Assembly: GCA_025201345.1 (NCBI GenBank)
Contig: JAIXMG010000034.1
Location: forward strand, 124,001-188,000
Source: Thamnidium elegans
Lineage: Eukaryota > Mucoromycota > Mucoromycetes > Mucorales > Mucoraceae
Direction of reading: 5' to 3'
Length of the DNA stretch: 64,000 nucleotides
Below, one piece after another: positions 36,013-47,288 of this stretch. Numbering within the stretch: position 1 is the stretch's first letter; each line of letters begins with the position of its first letter. The position numbers and the translations under genes were made by a program. The notes under the pieces are model-generated. The model saw nothing but the letters and a program-made list of their open reading frames with translations. It made no database searches and was not told where the DNA came from.

Positions 36013-36682
36013 TATATAAAAGTATTCTTGTGAGTTTTGGATAAACAAAAATGTGTGACTTGAGTACATTCTTCTATAAGATGTATCGAGTGTCTCTTTT
36101 TAACGACAAAATTTATTAAATTGTTTAAGTGTAGGGTGTCAGATTATACCACTTGATCATCACTAGTATATCACATGTCTATTTTTTTTTCTTATACTAA
36201 TTGATTTAACTTGCGCAGAAAGAGATAAGATATCTATGCTCTGTATCATAACCACTCGCACAAGGGTTTACACAGGAACAGTTGTATTTTTGATTTCACT
36301 GAGAAATACTTTTTAAAAAAAAATAGGTATGGCCTGATAGTTTTTATTTTTTTAAAAAAAATAAAAAATAAAAAAAAAAATTAGTTTCTTTATATAGTCG
36401 CTCATTTACAGTAACAACAACAATAACAGTAACAATTGCGCAGTCTTTTAGTTAATACCAAAAAGAGAAAAAAATTGGGTACTATATGAAAAGCCTACAA
36501 GTGATGTATAATGAGGGTTTTACAAGACACCCAATTGAGTGTGAAAGCCGTTTTACCTTCAAAAAAAAAAAAAAAAAATTTAATAAAATTTTAAACTCAC
36601 ATGAGTAAGACCCACCTGGTTATAACCAGGCAATTTCTTATTTTTTTCCTTTTTTCCCTTTTATATATACATAAATTATAAA
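36013..36682. other. Intergenic stretch upstream of the calmodulin-like gene
   Basis: This is mainly A- and T-rich and holds the 5' flank of the calmodulin-like gene. No other feature is seen. Confidence 0.5.
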
Positions 36683-37262
36683 ATGGTAATAATAATAATA
36701 ACAATATACAAACAAACAATAATAAATAAAAATATAGGCAGATCAACTTAGTCCCGAAGAAATTGCTGAATACAGAGAAGCTTTTCAATTATTTGATGCA
36801 GATGGAGATGGTACTATTACTGCTCTTGAATTAGGTACTGTTCTTCGTAAATTTGGTTTAAACCCTAGTGATGCTGAACTTCAAGATATGGTCAATGATG
36901 TTGATGCTGATGGTAATGGTAATATTGATTTCTCTGAATTTTTGGGGTTAGTAAAGAATATGAAAAATGGTAACGAAGGGGATGATCTTAAAGAGGCCTT
37001 CAAGTAAGTATATATATATATATGTATATATTTTATTTCTTCTTGTATCTTAATTTTTACGAAAAAAAAAAAAAAAAAAAAAAAAAGGGTCTTTGATGTC
37101 GACGGTAACGGTTTAATCGATCGTGAAGAACTTCGTAAAGTAATGTCTTCTTTAAATGAATCTTTATCTGAAGAGGAACTAGACGCCATGATTAAAGAAG
37201 CCGATATTAACGGCGATGGTCAAATCAGTTTTGACGAATTCAAAATCATGATGGGTGCTTAA
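36683..37262 (+). CDS. Calmodulin-like protein with four EF-hands
   Basis: Exons are 36683-36685, 36738-37003 and 37088-37262, giving 147 aa. The first exon carries only the ATG, followed at once by a GT-AG intron. The four calcium loops are complete: [36 protein letters not shown] and [12 protein letters not shown]. The length and spacing are those of calmodulin, and the start [20 protein letters not shown] is close to it. The sequence differs from canonical calmodulin at many positions (for example [12 protein letters not shown] in the linker and [14 protein letters not shown]), so it is either a diverged calmodulin or a paralogue. It should bind calcium and target proteins in the cytosol. 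Intron 2 ends in an A tract of about 26 nt directly before the acceptor G. Confidence 0.9.
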
Positions 37263-39640
37263 AAAAAAAAAAAAAAAAAAAGACCAAAAAAAAACAAACT
37301 TGTAAAAACATATATAATAAAATCATATAATAATTATGGTGGTGTACTTTTAGTTTCACCCAGTCATTTTTTTTTTCTTCTTCATTGTCACACGTTGAAT
37401 TAAAGAGGCTGAGACAAATTTTTTTTTTTTTTTACTTGTTCATTGAGGTTGAATGATACAAACTAAAAAAAAAAAAAGTAAACTAACGTGTAATTAGCGC
37501 TTTTAAAAAAAAAGATTGATATCATTATGGTATAATTACCCATTGTAATGAATAAAATAGAAACTATTAAATTGGCCGTAGCCAAAGGGAGTGATGGTAC
37601 TACGTTTACCCGATGCACTTACCATTGACAGCTCTTTTGAATTATGTAAGTATACAGTTCTAATATGAATATTTGTCTTGGCAAACAACTCAATGTTCAA
37701 AACTCTTCCACTCAAAAGGTACTTGTATAATTTCTCCCTGCAATAATAATAATAAAAAAAGGTGTTTATTCAGTAATTTAGTGTTACAAAATCGATTGAA
37801 AACACTTTGTTACACACCAGTTAAAATTCGTTATCTCAACATTATTGTTGGCTGTATAAATAGGATAATCGGCTTTATTCCGATTATCATAAATCCTGTA
37901 TTCATAAAACGGATCAGCCTACTTTAAAAGCTGAGCAACATCATCACTCCTTCTTCATAGACAAATATAATAATTTCAGGAGCATTAACGATTATTTACG
38001 CTCATACAGAACGTAATACCTATAAAGAAACAAACAAATATTTTTAAATTTTTGACAGTTTAATAATAAAATATAAATTATGTTGCACTTAACTACGCTC
38101 TATCATTAGATATTTTTTAAAAAAAAAATTAATAGGCACGCAACTATTATAACTAACTAATACCTTCTCCTTTATTTATGTTAAACCTGGATACAATAGT
38201 TAGTTTACAAGTACATGATATTTCAACAATAACAACAACAAAAAGATAGTGATGTGTGATCGCCCAACTTTAAAAAGCAAAAAAAAAAAATACCCCTTGC
38301 AACTAAGATAGACGCGATGATCATTTTCTTTTTTTACTTCTGTAAATGGTTAGCTTATATGACTAAACCTCTTTTTAAGGGAAGCTAAATTGGTCAACTC
38401 TTAAATGTATAATAGTTTACTTGGGCTGTTCCCAGGCAAAAAAAAAAACTGTAACCTTCTATAAAATCTATATCATGTATAATGTTTGCATACCATTATA
38501 GTAATCTGTTCCTTTTTTTTTTTTTTTTTTTTTTTTTTTTGTGTTAACTAAGATGTAAAACCTCAAATGAATAAAAAAAAGATCTAAATTGCTCACAACA
38601 AAAATCAGTAGGGTTTACTTTTTCCAAGAGAATTATGCACATTCTGATGAGTTTTTTTTTTTTTTTTAAAAAAAAAAAAAGCTATCAAGAGCTAAATGAA
38701 ATAAAAAAACTTTTGAAGTATAATTACGAGGATTACCAGGGAGTCAATTTATGCGATCCGCAAAATTAATCTATGCAAACTACGAACCTGGAAGATATAA
38801 CGCCGGATCAAGTTGTAAAGTAGCCTCTACCAATTTATGAAAAGTATCTTCCAAAAAAAAATCTAACTTGACGTTCTTGTGATCGGAACTCTGCAATTCT
38901 GGTCTAGGAAGTGAGTTCTACTTTGAGCTAACGTCGACACAGAGTACCTATTAGGTCCATCTATGGATTTTCGCTTAATTCGACTACCTTTTCTTGTTCT
39001 TTGAGCCTTTTTTTTTTTTTAAAAAAAAAAAGGGAGATCACCCTCCTTTTGAGAAAAAGTGTAACTTATGGAGTCAATGTAGTTTATTATAACTCGACCT
39101 ATCCTGAAAGGAACTTTTTTTTTTATTATTGGATCGACCGTCAGATATAATGTTTTTCAATATTTTCCCTTGTTATAACATCCATAGGTACCAGCTGCGT
39201 ATGCAAAGAAAATTAAACTTTTTTTTGCTTTTGTTTGAAAAAGTACGCTTTTCCTAAAACGACAATATACATTGTACCTTGTATTACAAAAACCTGATAT
39301 TAAACATGCTAATTAAAAAAAAGTTAGTATACAAAGCCCTTAATTTAGAAGTATTAACCAGCTCTCTCCTGTACTAAATGTCTTAACGTATTTCCTTTGT
39401 CTATTAATCCCTGTATCTGGGGGAGCATATTAACCTGACCTGATAGATTTTTTTTTTTTTACTGTACACGACAAAACTACTTGGTATATTTTCTAGGGGG
39501 TTTTTGTTTCGTTTTTTCAGTAGCGTTTGACAGGTTGCCAAGGTTACGCTCCTCTACTTTTTACAAGGTACAAAAAACAACAAGACGAAAAAAAGTAGAT
39601 ATATATGTGTATAATAAAATTATTTAAAGTTTATTTTAAT
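37263..39640. other. Gene-poor stretch of 2.4 kb
   Basis: Long A and T runs and T-run/A-run palindromes (about 38651-38680 and 39008-39030) dominate. A piece near 37550-37927 reads as Cys-containing protein in short frames (KIETIKLAVAKGSDGTTFTR, then CSKLFHSKGTCIISPC) and may be a decayed transposon exon. I cannot name it. No convincing gene is present. Confidence 0.45.
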
Positions 39641-40881
39641 TTAAACAGAGGCTTGGATAGCGGGTTCAACGAAATCCTTGGAAGCCTTAGCACCAGTATC
39701 ATCACCGGCAGCGTTAGCACCACCATGAAGAGCCAAGAGAGCAGAGACATCGAACTTGGGAGCCTTGAGGATCTTAACCTTACGAGTATAAGTGTTTTGG
39801 AGAGGGTAGATACCTTGACAAGCCTTTTCGATACGGACAGCGATAGCATCTTGAGCAGAGGCAGAGGCGGAAGAAGTAACCTTGGCAACAAGTTCCTTAA
39901 GGTCACAAGCAACAGCTTCTTCAGTCATGATCTCGAACATCTTCTTACGGATTTGACGGATTTGAGCAGCTTGAGCATAGGTGGTCTTCTTGATTTGGTT
40001 ACGACGACGAGAAGTGAAAGAGACAGCGAAGAGACGGACAAGATAACCATCGGTAGTCTTGACATCAACGAAGGCCTCAATCAAAGATTGCCACTTCTTA
40101 ACCATGGAACGGAGCTTATCGGTGGTCATATCCATACGGTAGAAATTGGTAAGACAATTCTTACCTTGGATCTCATCAACCTTTAATTGGATCTTACGGA
40201 AAGAACGAGACTCGTCCTTGGACAAATCGCCGAGAGACATCTCAACAACACGACCGAGGAGAGAGTCGTTGGCGTTACGGAGACCTTGAGTACGGTTGAC
40301 GAGGGTCTTACCGACTTGACGGACATCGAACATGGAGGGAGCCTTGATATCATACCAATCCTTACGGGTGAAGGGGTCAACGCTACACGAAATAAAAAGT
40401 TTAGAATTTGGATCGACAGCAATAAAAAAACACAATGTCGATTTTTTTTTAATAAAAAAAGAGAGACACAGAGAAAAGATATGTAATGATTCAAGGTACG
40501 AATATTTTTTTTTTCGTGTCCATGGGCGATGATTTTTTTTTTTTTTGTATGCAAAAGTACATTATGGTGCTATTGCCGTGTTTGCTGTAACAAATAGAAA
40601 ACTATATCTCGCAAAGGTATAATACTTTCAATCGTACTGTATATTTCCACTGTAAAATCTAATCTCGGGTGTATACATATCTCTCTCTCTGCGACTCTAA
40701 AAAAAAATAACATGGTGTTTTTTTTGAGGAAAAAAAAAACTACTTACACCTTCTTCTTCAAACCCTTCTTTCCTTTACTAAGGCGCTTGTTCTTTCCAAC
40801 AGCTATATATACAATTTTAGTATATGGATGGATGGATGCATATATATTTTTTTTTTTTTGCTAGTATAGTGCCTTACCCAT
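39641..40881 (-). CDS. RPS1: 40S ribosomal protein eS1 (RPS1/S3a)
   Basis: This is a structural protein of the cytosolic small subunit near the mRNA exit. Minus-strand exons 40881-40878, 40802-40748 and 40382-39641 give 266 aa. The first exon is only ATGG, and the joins yield [20 protein letters not shown] followed by [18 protein letters not shown]. Other family blocks are [35 protein letters not shown] and [20 protein letters not shown]. Codon use in the last exon is clearly biased (CTTACGG and GTCTTC style codons), as expected for high expression. Intron 2 is 365 nt, the longest accepted in this window. It is divergent from eS30 with 290 bp between the start codons. Confidence 0.96.
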
Positions 40882-41171
40882 ATTGTCGATTTAAAAGAGG
40901 GATCAATAGTTCAGCGGGTCTGTGTGGGGGGTTATTTCGACAGCAAAAACCGCAGTTTCAAAAAAACAATAGGGCAACCCATCATCCCTGCGCAATTCCG
41001 ATACACGAGTCACTTTCCGACTTGGACCTATGCCATCTTCGAGTCGGAACATGTGGAGTTTTATCTGAATCCCTCAAACTACCGGCCATTTTGAGGTACA
41101 GCGAATACTAGTAGATTGCATTGGGCTGCCATGTAAGCAATCCCTCTCTTTGTAGAAAATCATCATTTAAT
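40882..41171. promoter_or_regulatory. Shared promoter region of eS1 and eS30
   Basis: These 290 bp separate the two start codons. They are less AT-rich than the surroundings and contain few homopolymers. An inverted repeat, TCCGACT near 41016 and AGTCGGA near 41040, could be a factor-binding site. A coordinated ribosomal-protein promoter is an inference from layout. Confidence 0.6.
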
Positions 41172-41547
41172 ATGGTAAAATAACAAAAAAAACAACACAG
41201 AATTATACATCCATCCATTAAATAATGAAAACCATCAACTAACAAATCTTGGAACTTTTTTTTTTTTTTTTCATGAAAAAAAAAATAGGGTAAAGTTCAT
41301 GGTTCTCTTGCTCGTGCCGGTAAGGTCAAGTCTCAATGTCCCAAGGTCGCTAAACAAGAAAAGAAGAAGCCTTTGACTGGTCGTGCCAAGAAGAGACAAT
41401 GTTACAAGTAAATTTCTGCATATGTGTTTTTTTTTTATTGCAGCTCAACTAATTGTGTTTTATTATTATAGCCGTCGTTTCGTCAACGTTACTGCTCAAA
41501 TCGGTGGTAAGCGTAGAATGAACCCTGCTCCTACTGCTGGTCCTTAA
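41172..41547 (+). CDS. RPS30: 40S ribosomal protein eS30
   Basis: Exons are 41172-41174, 41289-41407 and 41472-41547, giving 65 aa. The first exon is just ATG. The protein reads [40 protein letters not shown] and ends [11 protein letters not shown], matching eS30. It is a stand-alone protein as in other fungi, without the ubiquitin-like FUBI part found in animal FAU. Intron positions keep the frame. Confidence 0.95.
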
Positions 41548-43208
41548 ACAAGTTTAACGTTTCTATAACTTGCGCAAATTCTTTTTTTCTTTCAAAAAGA
41601 AAAAAATCGAATCAGCCTTTTTAAAAAAATTACTAGGAATAAAAAATATTACAAGCATACAACCTTTTATATGTTATTCTACAAAAAAAAAAAAAAAAAA
41701 AAAACTGTTTATATTTTTGAAAAAAAGAGTGTTATAGGAGACAAGTTTAAAAAAAAAGCTGATGAGGGTAGATCTGTTTTAGTAGAGATCAAATGTTAAT
41801 AATTATGCACATTTGTTTTACATCTAAAATTACATTTATGCACCATGATGTTTTTCAATCGCAACGAAAAAAAAAAAAAAAAAAAAAAAAACGGTTACCC
41901 TTGATTACTTCAAGATCCCGGATAAAAAAAAAGGTAGTTCATATGCACTATTGTAACTGAAACAACACTTTTCGAGATAGGGTAACTTAGTTACTGTAAC
42001 CTAAGGAATTAAAAGTGACCTATCGTGATAAAAACGATATACCGTGTCTCCGGTTTTACAATAAAGTTTTGTAGCTATTTTTATAGTGAGAATAACAATT
42101 TACTAGAATAGGCCTTAGCAAGGGATGATGGAAGGATGACCTTTTTTTTTAAAAAAAAAAAAAGAAAGGGGGGAGTATACATTTATGTCGTAAGCCTAAT
42201 ATATCTAAAACAAGAAAATAAGAGTATACCGGTTTAGAAACTTGTGTTTTTTTTTGCTGGTGTTTATTTTTTGATTACGAGTTTTCTTGTTTTTTCTTAA
42301 AAAAGATATAGGTTTGCATGTAACACAATCACGAATAATTGTTACACCTGAATCATCTCATGGTCTTGTTTGTACAAAACAAAAAGGTCTCACTATTCCC
42401 ATTCCATAAAAAAAAATGAAACTAAGAACCCGTCAAAAAAAAGAAAAAAATATATAAATTCACTACGTTTTTATTGTTTATTTTAGTTTCATATTTTTTT
42501 TATGTTAAAAAAAAAAGATTTAATTTTTAACTAGATTAACAAACAAAAGATACAAGTGTGTGCTGTATTTGAAGTTTTGATCGTCAGGTATAAAGAAACC
42601 AACTCAGATACGCTCCCGCCTTTGGGATTTCTCCCAATCATCTTGACATTTCATAATGACAATTTATTTAGCCGAGAAACATTGTTCAATTTACACTGAA
42701 ACATGGACTAATTTTAACTTTCTATTAATGTCATGTCTACACTACCAAAGAGTCATTTTTGTATGTTTAACTTTTTGAAATATTACTTATTTACGCGCAA
42801 TTGTTTTTGTTTTTACATATACGAATATAAGGTTTTTGTTATTTACGTACAAAAAAAAAAAAAAAAAAAAAAAAAGGATCCGAGATTCTCTTTAATGAAC
42901 AAGACTTAAAAAAAAAAAAAAAAAAAAAAAATTTGTACCCAGTCTGTACCTGAAACATGCGCCAGGGCTTTGATAGGGTATATAGGAATCTTATTCGATA
43001 GCATTGGTTACCAAAGTATAATTGCAGCAAGACAAAGAAGATCTCTTCTCACATATAAAAAGAGTACCTTTTTTTTTTTTTTTCCCTGCTGTTCTCCTTT
43101 TTTTTTTCTTCTTTTATTTACATTATTTCCTTTTTTTTTATTTTCTTTTCTTTTTCTTTTTTTTAAACTTACAAACATACCAAACAATAATAATAATAGC
43201 GCAGGGTC
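41548..43208. other. Intergenic stretch of 1.7 kb rich in A and T tracts
   Basis: Tracts of 20-25 A occur at about 41683-41703, 41868-41891, 42850-42875 and 42908-42930, and a T-run/A-run palindrome at about 42141-42163. No coding sequence is supported; reading frames here are poly-Phe or poly-Lys. Confidence 0.5.
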
Positions 43209-44603
43209 ATGTTTCCTAATCCTATTCTTCAAGAAATATTTAGTTACTTATCTTTACCTGATAGACTAAGAGCTTCCAGGTAAAATACATATAAAAAAGA
43301 AAAAAAAGAAAAAAGTAACTTAAACCGCAAAAATAGAGTTTCACGTAAATGGCATTATAACTGTACAGACCCTTATTTATACCAACATATCATCCTAAAA
43401 GACATGGAATTCGATACACTATTACTTGCTATGCAACGAGTGGTCTCAATTGGACCTCGTGTGCGTACAATCACAATTCAAGGCTGTTACTCTGACTTCA
43501 TTCAAAATACGGTTGTGCCCGTCCAATTCTCAAATCAACCACCCAACCGACCACTGTTATTTTCTCATATAAGAGCACTGCAACCAGCTCGTCGTCGTCA
43601 AGAATATTTCAAGCATGGGTTCGAATTACATAATCATTTTTCTGATATATTTTCAAAACTACTAGAGTTAACACAGCAAACACTTCATACCATCAAAATT
43701 CTGAATTGCGATTTAGATTTTGAAATGACTGAATTGTTTTGTACTATTGCTTGCAATGCTCATTCGCTAAGTACTTTTCATTATGTAAATAACGGTGACA
43801 AAGGTTTACATTCGTCTGGTTTATTACAAGCCATTGTGTCTGGTAGTCCAAAGATGCGTCATTTTCGTGGTCTTCATGCTGGCATGAACGATGCAGTTCT
43901 TATGACTATGGCAAGGCATTGGCCTTTATTAGAATCGTTGACACTTTGTAGTATCAAGTCAAAAGATGTTTTAGAACTTACTGGATTAATAAATGAAGAT
44001 GGTCACGAACTCCGTGGTGTTTCTCCTATGGGAACCATTTCAAGTCGCGCCTTTTGGGAATTGCTTTGTAAATGCAAAAATTTAACCACTCTAGAAGTAC
44101 ACGATTTGGCTTGTGTTACCAACCGTGACTTGGCACTTTATAATTCACTAAGAGATACAATCAATCAAAAAGCATCTAAAAGACAATCATTTACAACAAC
44201 AACAACAACAACAACAGCAAAAAACTTAAAGCATCACCATCCTTATCACCGTCCTTATCACAATAAGAATCATTCTAAAAAACAAACTTTAACCGATTTA
44301 CCTGGTTCTTCTTTACGGAATCTCAGAGTTACTAAATACATTACAACTCCATTATCTACTCCTGGTTTTTATGATCTACTTGAACTATTTCCAAACTTGG
44401 CTCGATTAGAATATGCTACAAATTTCCACACATTTAATAACCAATTTGAAGGTGTCACTCCTGATATGTATGAAGCAGAACGACTTGCAATTGCTAATGT
44501 TATGAATTCACGCTCACTCGTTTACGATGAACAATGGAATGAACCTATTACAACTGAACAAAGATTAATGGCTGGTATGACCACTCGATCTGATCAACAT
44601 TAA
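43209..44603 (+). CDS. F-box protein with LRR-like C-terminal region
   Basis: Exons are 43209-43279 and 43337-44603, giving 445 aa. Residues 1-45 are an F-box (FPNPILQEIFSYLSLPDRLR, then RVSRKWHYN), which should bind Skp1 in an SCF ubiquitin ligase. The rest has weak leucine-rich periodicity (LHTIKILNCDLDFEM, LESLTLCSIKS, LTTLEVHDLACV), as in FBXL-type substrate receptors, with a low-complexity Thr/His/Lys insertion around residues 275-310. The start at 43209 begins directly with the F-box. The substrate is unknown. Confidence 0.85.
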
Positions 44604-44656
44604 CTTTTTCTTTTTCTTTTTCTTTCTTTTTTTTTTTCTTTCTTTTTTTTTTTCTT

Positions 44657-44689
<33 letters not shown>

Positions 44690-45175
44690 CCTCCTTTTTT
44701 ATACGCATTTTAATCAAGAAAAATTCCCCGTTCCTTTTTTTTCCCTTTTTTATTTTTCTTTTAACACGTAAATAACATGTAAATTAAACACTATAAATTG
44801 ATCAATTACTTTCCTGTCACTACATAAAATGAAACTGCGGAAAAAGTTTATTAAATAGGTAACGTGGTTATATTGCAATGTTCTACTAATGACCATAAAA
44901 ATTTAGCCGTAAGAGAGCACACCCAAATTACATAAAAAAAAATGATACGAAGCATAAAAAAAGAACGTTTCACAATTATCTGTATATCCTAAACAAGGTT
45001 TTTGACATCCTAACTAATGTGATTATACAAAAAAAAACTTGACTAAGCATCCAGGAAGTGGCTTAGTGACACCTTTCTTAAGCAACATTATAGAATGGTC
45101 AGTGCTTGTGTCTTACCTAAACAACAAATATTTTAGTAAATACTTGGCATATTTGGAAGACCCCAAGAATGTCTT

Positions 45176-45223
<48 letters not shown>

Positions 45224-47136
45224 GATTTACAGGGTATATTTGCTCTATAAGTATGAGTAGTACACACTTTTGAAATATAATATATACATTTAAATTAATC
45301 AGCGTTTCCAAAAAAAAACATCAGTTGATATTTTATGTTTTATCATGGCTAATTAAAGAGGTCGATGCTTTTAAGATTATGGTCCGTTTTTAAGTTTTTC
45401 GTATAAAACCCTTAATTTAAGCGTGAGAGAGAAGACTAAGGCTTTTTCTAATACGCGCATATGATATCATTTCTACTTTTTGTACTTACATGCCTCCTGT
45501 TCTGAACATCTGCGTAAAAAGAGACAAGCTTTTCTTTTTCTTTTTTTTTCTTTATAACTCAAAAGTAATTACTCTCTTCTTTTTTTTTTTTTTTTTTTTT
45601 TTTTACGTAAGGTCCGATTTTAATAAAGCTTTTGATAGTTACATTTTTGTTTTCTTGGTGTTTAACCACGTATAAAAAGTTATTATTTGCCTCATAATCA
45701 CGTGTTGGCTTCGCACCAGAAAGTCCGAGTCTAATACAATTAGAAAAAAACTTGCTTTTTAGAACAATTTAAAATATGTCATTTTTTCCCTCTATTTTTT
45801 TTTAGGGGCGTAAAAACTATCTCGATTTAGGCACTCACTTGTACCGTATCAGTGGACTTTTTGATCGCGTACATGATTGGGTCAGTATACCCCCACAACG
45901 AAAAAGTACAAATATTTTCATTGTTTTATAAACAAGTTTAAATGTTATTATGTTTACATTGTCTAGACCCGAAACTTAAACTTCAAAGAAGTTCGTATAA
46001 CCTGTTTTTATTTTATTTTTATTTATAAAAATAGAATATTGCGCCAACTCTGATAAACATCATTTGATCAAGGTTTAAAAAGAAGCTAATTTTTTCTCTC
46101 ACAGTTATTTTAAAAATTGAGATCGATAAACATCCATTTTCTCGGTAACTATGGATTCACATGTACAACAACAAAACAAGATAAACCCAAATATATACTG
46201 GTTTTTTTTACTTGATCACTAGCAAAAAAGAAAAAAGCTTTCTCAATATCAAATGTCAGTGGAATTTTAGCTTATCAAAACATACCTAGTTAAGCGCGTT
46301 CTTCTCTATGTATACCCTCATCCACCTATTTTTCTCAGTAGCCAGGTCCCCGCCGCCGACAAAATAAGTAGTTGTTACTGATGAACATTCTATTTTTGGT
46401 GCGGTAAGAAATAAGCAATTGAGGCTGATAAAGAAAGTATATGGTGCGACAAAAAGGGAGGTCCGTGTGATAACAGATTGATTTTAAGTTTGTGTGTGAT
46501 GAAGGGTTATGTAATTCTATTCAACGGAAACGGCTTTGAAAGCGATTACATATGATTTAAAAAGTAAGTAATTGCGGATATTACGGCTAAAACGTATTTA
46601 TCATTTTTTTTTTTGGGGGGGGGGGAGGGAAGAGAAAGAATGGATGATTCTTTTATTTGTTGAATAATATTACATTATATAATAAACTGTTAACTTTGTA
46701 AATGTACTTTTTTAAGCTTATTTACTTTATGTGTGTATTTGTACATAGTTACCATGACGAACAATATATGCAAGCAAGAGCTTTAACCATCTCTTTATCT
46801 TACTCAATGATCGATAAAATAAAAAATAAAACCAAAAATACGTGCAATTCACATGGTTCGCCCTTTTTAATTTTTTTCGTGTGCTACAATCTCACTAGTT
46901 AGTTGAAATGACGAACAATTATTTAATAAAAATCATAAGCAAAATGTTTATTTTTAAGTACAAAATTGGACCCTTTTCCCCTTTTAGTCAACCCATTTAT
47001 TATAAAAACGAACCAGTATTTATTTCTTTTCCTTTTTCTTCTTCTTTTACTTTAAAGCATTTTATACTTTTTTACTTACTGCGCTCAATAAATAGATTAC
47101 CTCTCTTTTTTTTTTTACATCAAAATAACGACTTCT

Positions 47137-47172
<36 letters not shown>

Positions 47173-47288
47173 CCTCGTCTTGTCTTCCACTAAAACAAAA
47201 ACAAAAAAAAACAAAAAAAAACACAACCCATTCCATTCACTACACACCCTTTTTTTTTTTTTTACACACACACACTCATTTAAAAAAA
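44604..47288. other. Gene-poor stretch of 2.7 kb
   Basis: Features are a CTTT/T-rich tract at 44605-44690, a (CT)n microsatellite at about 45177-45219, a T tract near 45582-45604, a poly-G run at about 46615-46626 and an A tract near 47140-47170. A short piece at about 45805-45880 (NYLDLGTHLYRISGLFDRVH), preceded by an AG, looks like an isolated exon remnant. I see no full gene. Confidence 0.45.
45177..45219 (+). repeat. CT dinucleotide microsatellite
   Basis: A nearly perfect (CT)n run of about 40 bases that starts with CTCTCTCCCT. Confidence 0.9.

Noticed and set aside
37673..37927. 84-codon frame with Cys residues
   Set aside because: Possibly part of a decayed transposon exon, but not enough sequence to name it; left in the description of the stretch.
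40824..41111. 95-codon frame over the eS1/eS30 promoter
   Set aside because: It overlaps the first exon and intron of eS1 and the shared promoter, starts in poly-T, and has no motif.
42839..43232. Several frames rich in Phe or Lys on both strands
   Set aside because: They are translations of A and T tracts without any motif. The real gene here starts at 43209.
45805..45880. Isolated exon-like piece NYLDLGTHLYRISGLFDRVH
   Set aside because: It has an AG before it and a GT after it, but no neighbouring exons could be found, so no gene is called.
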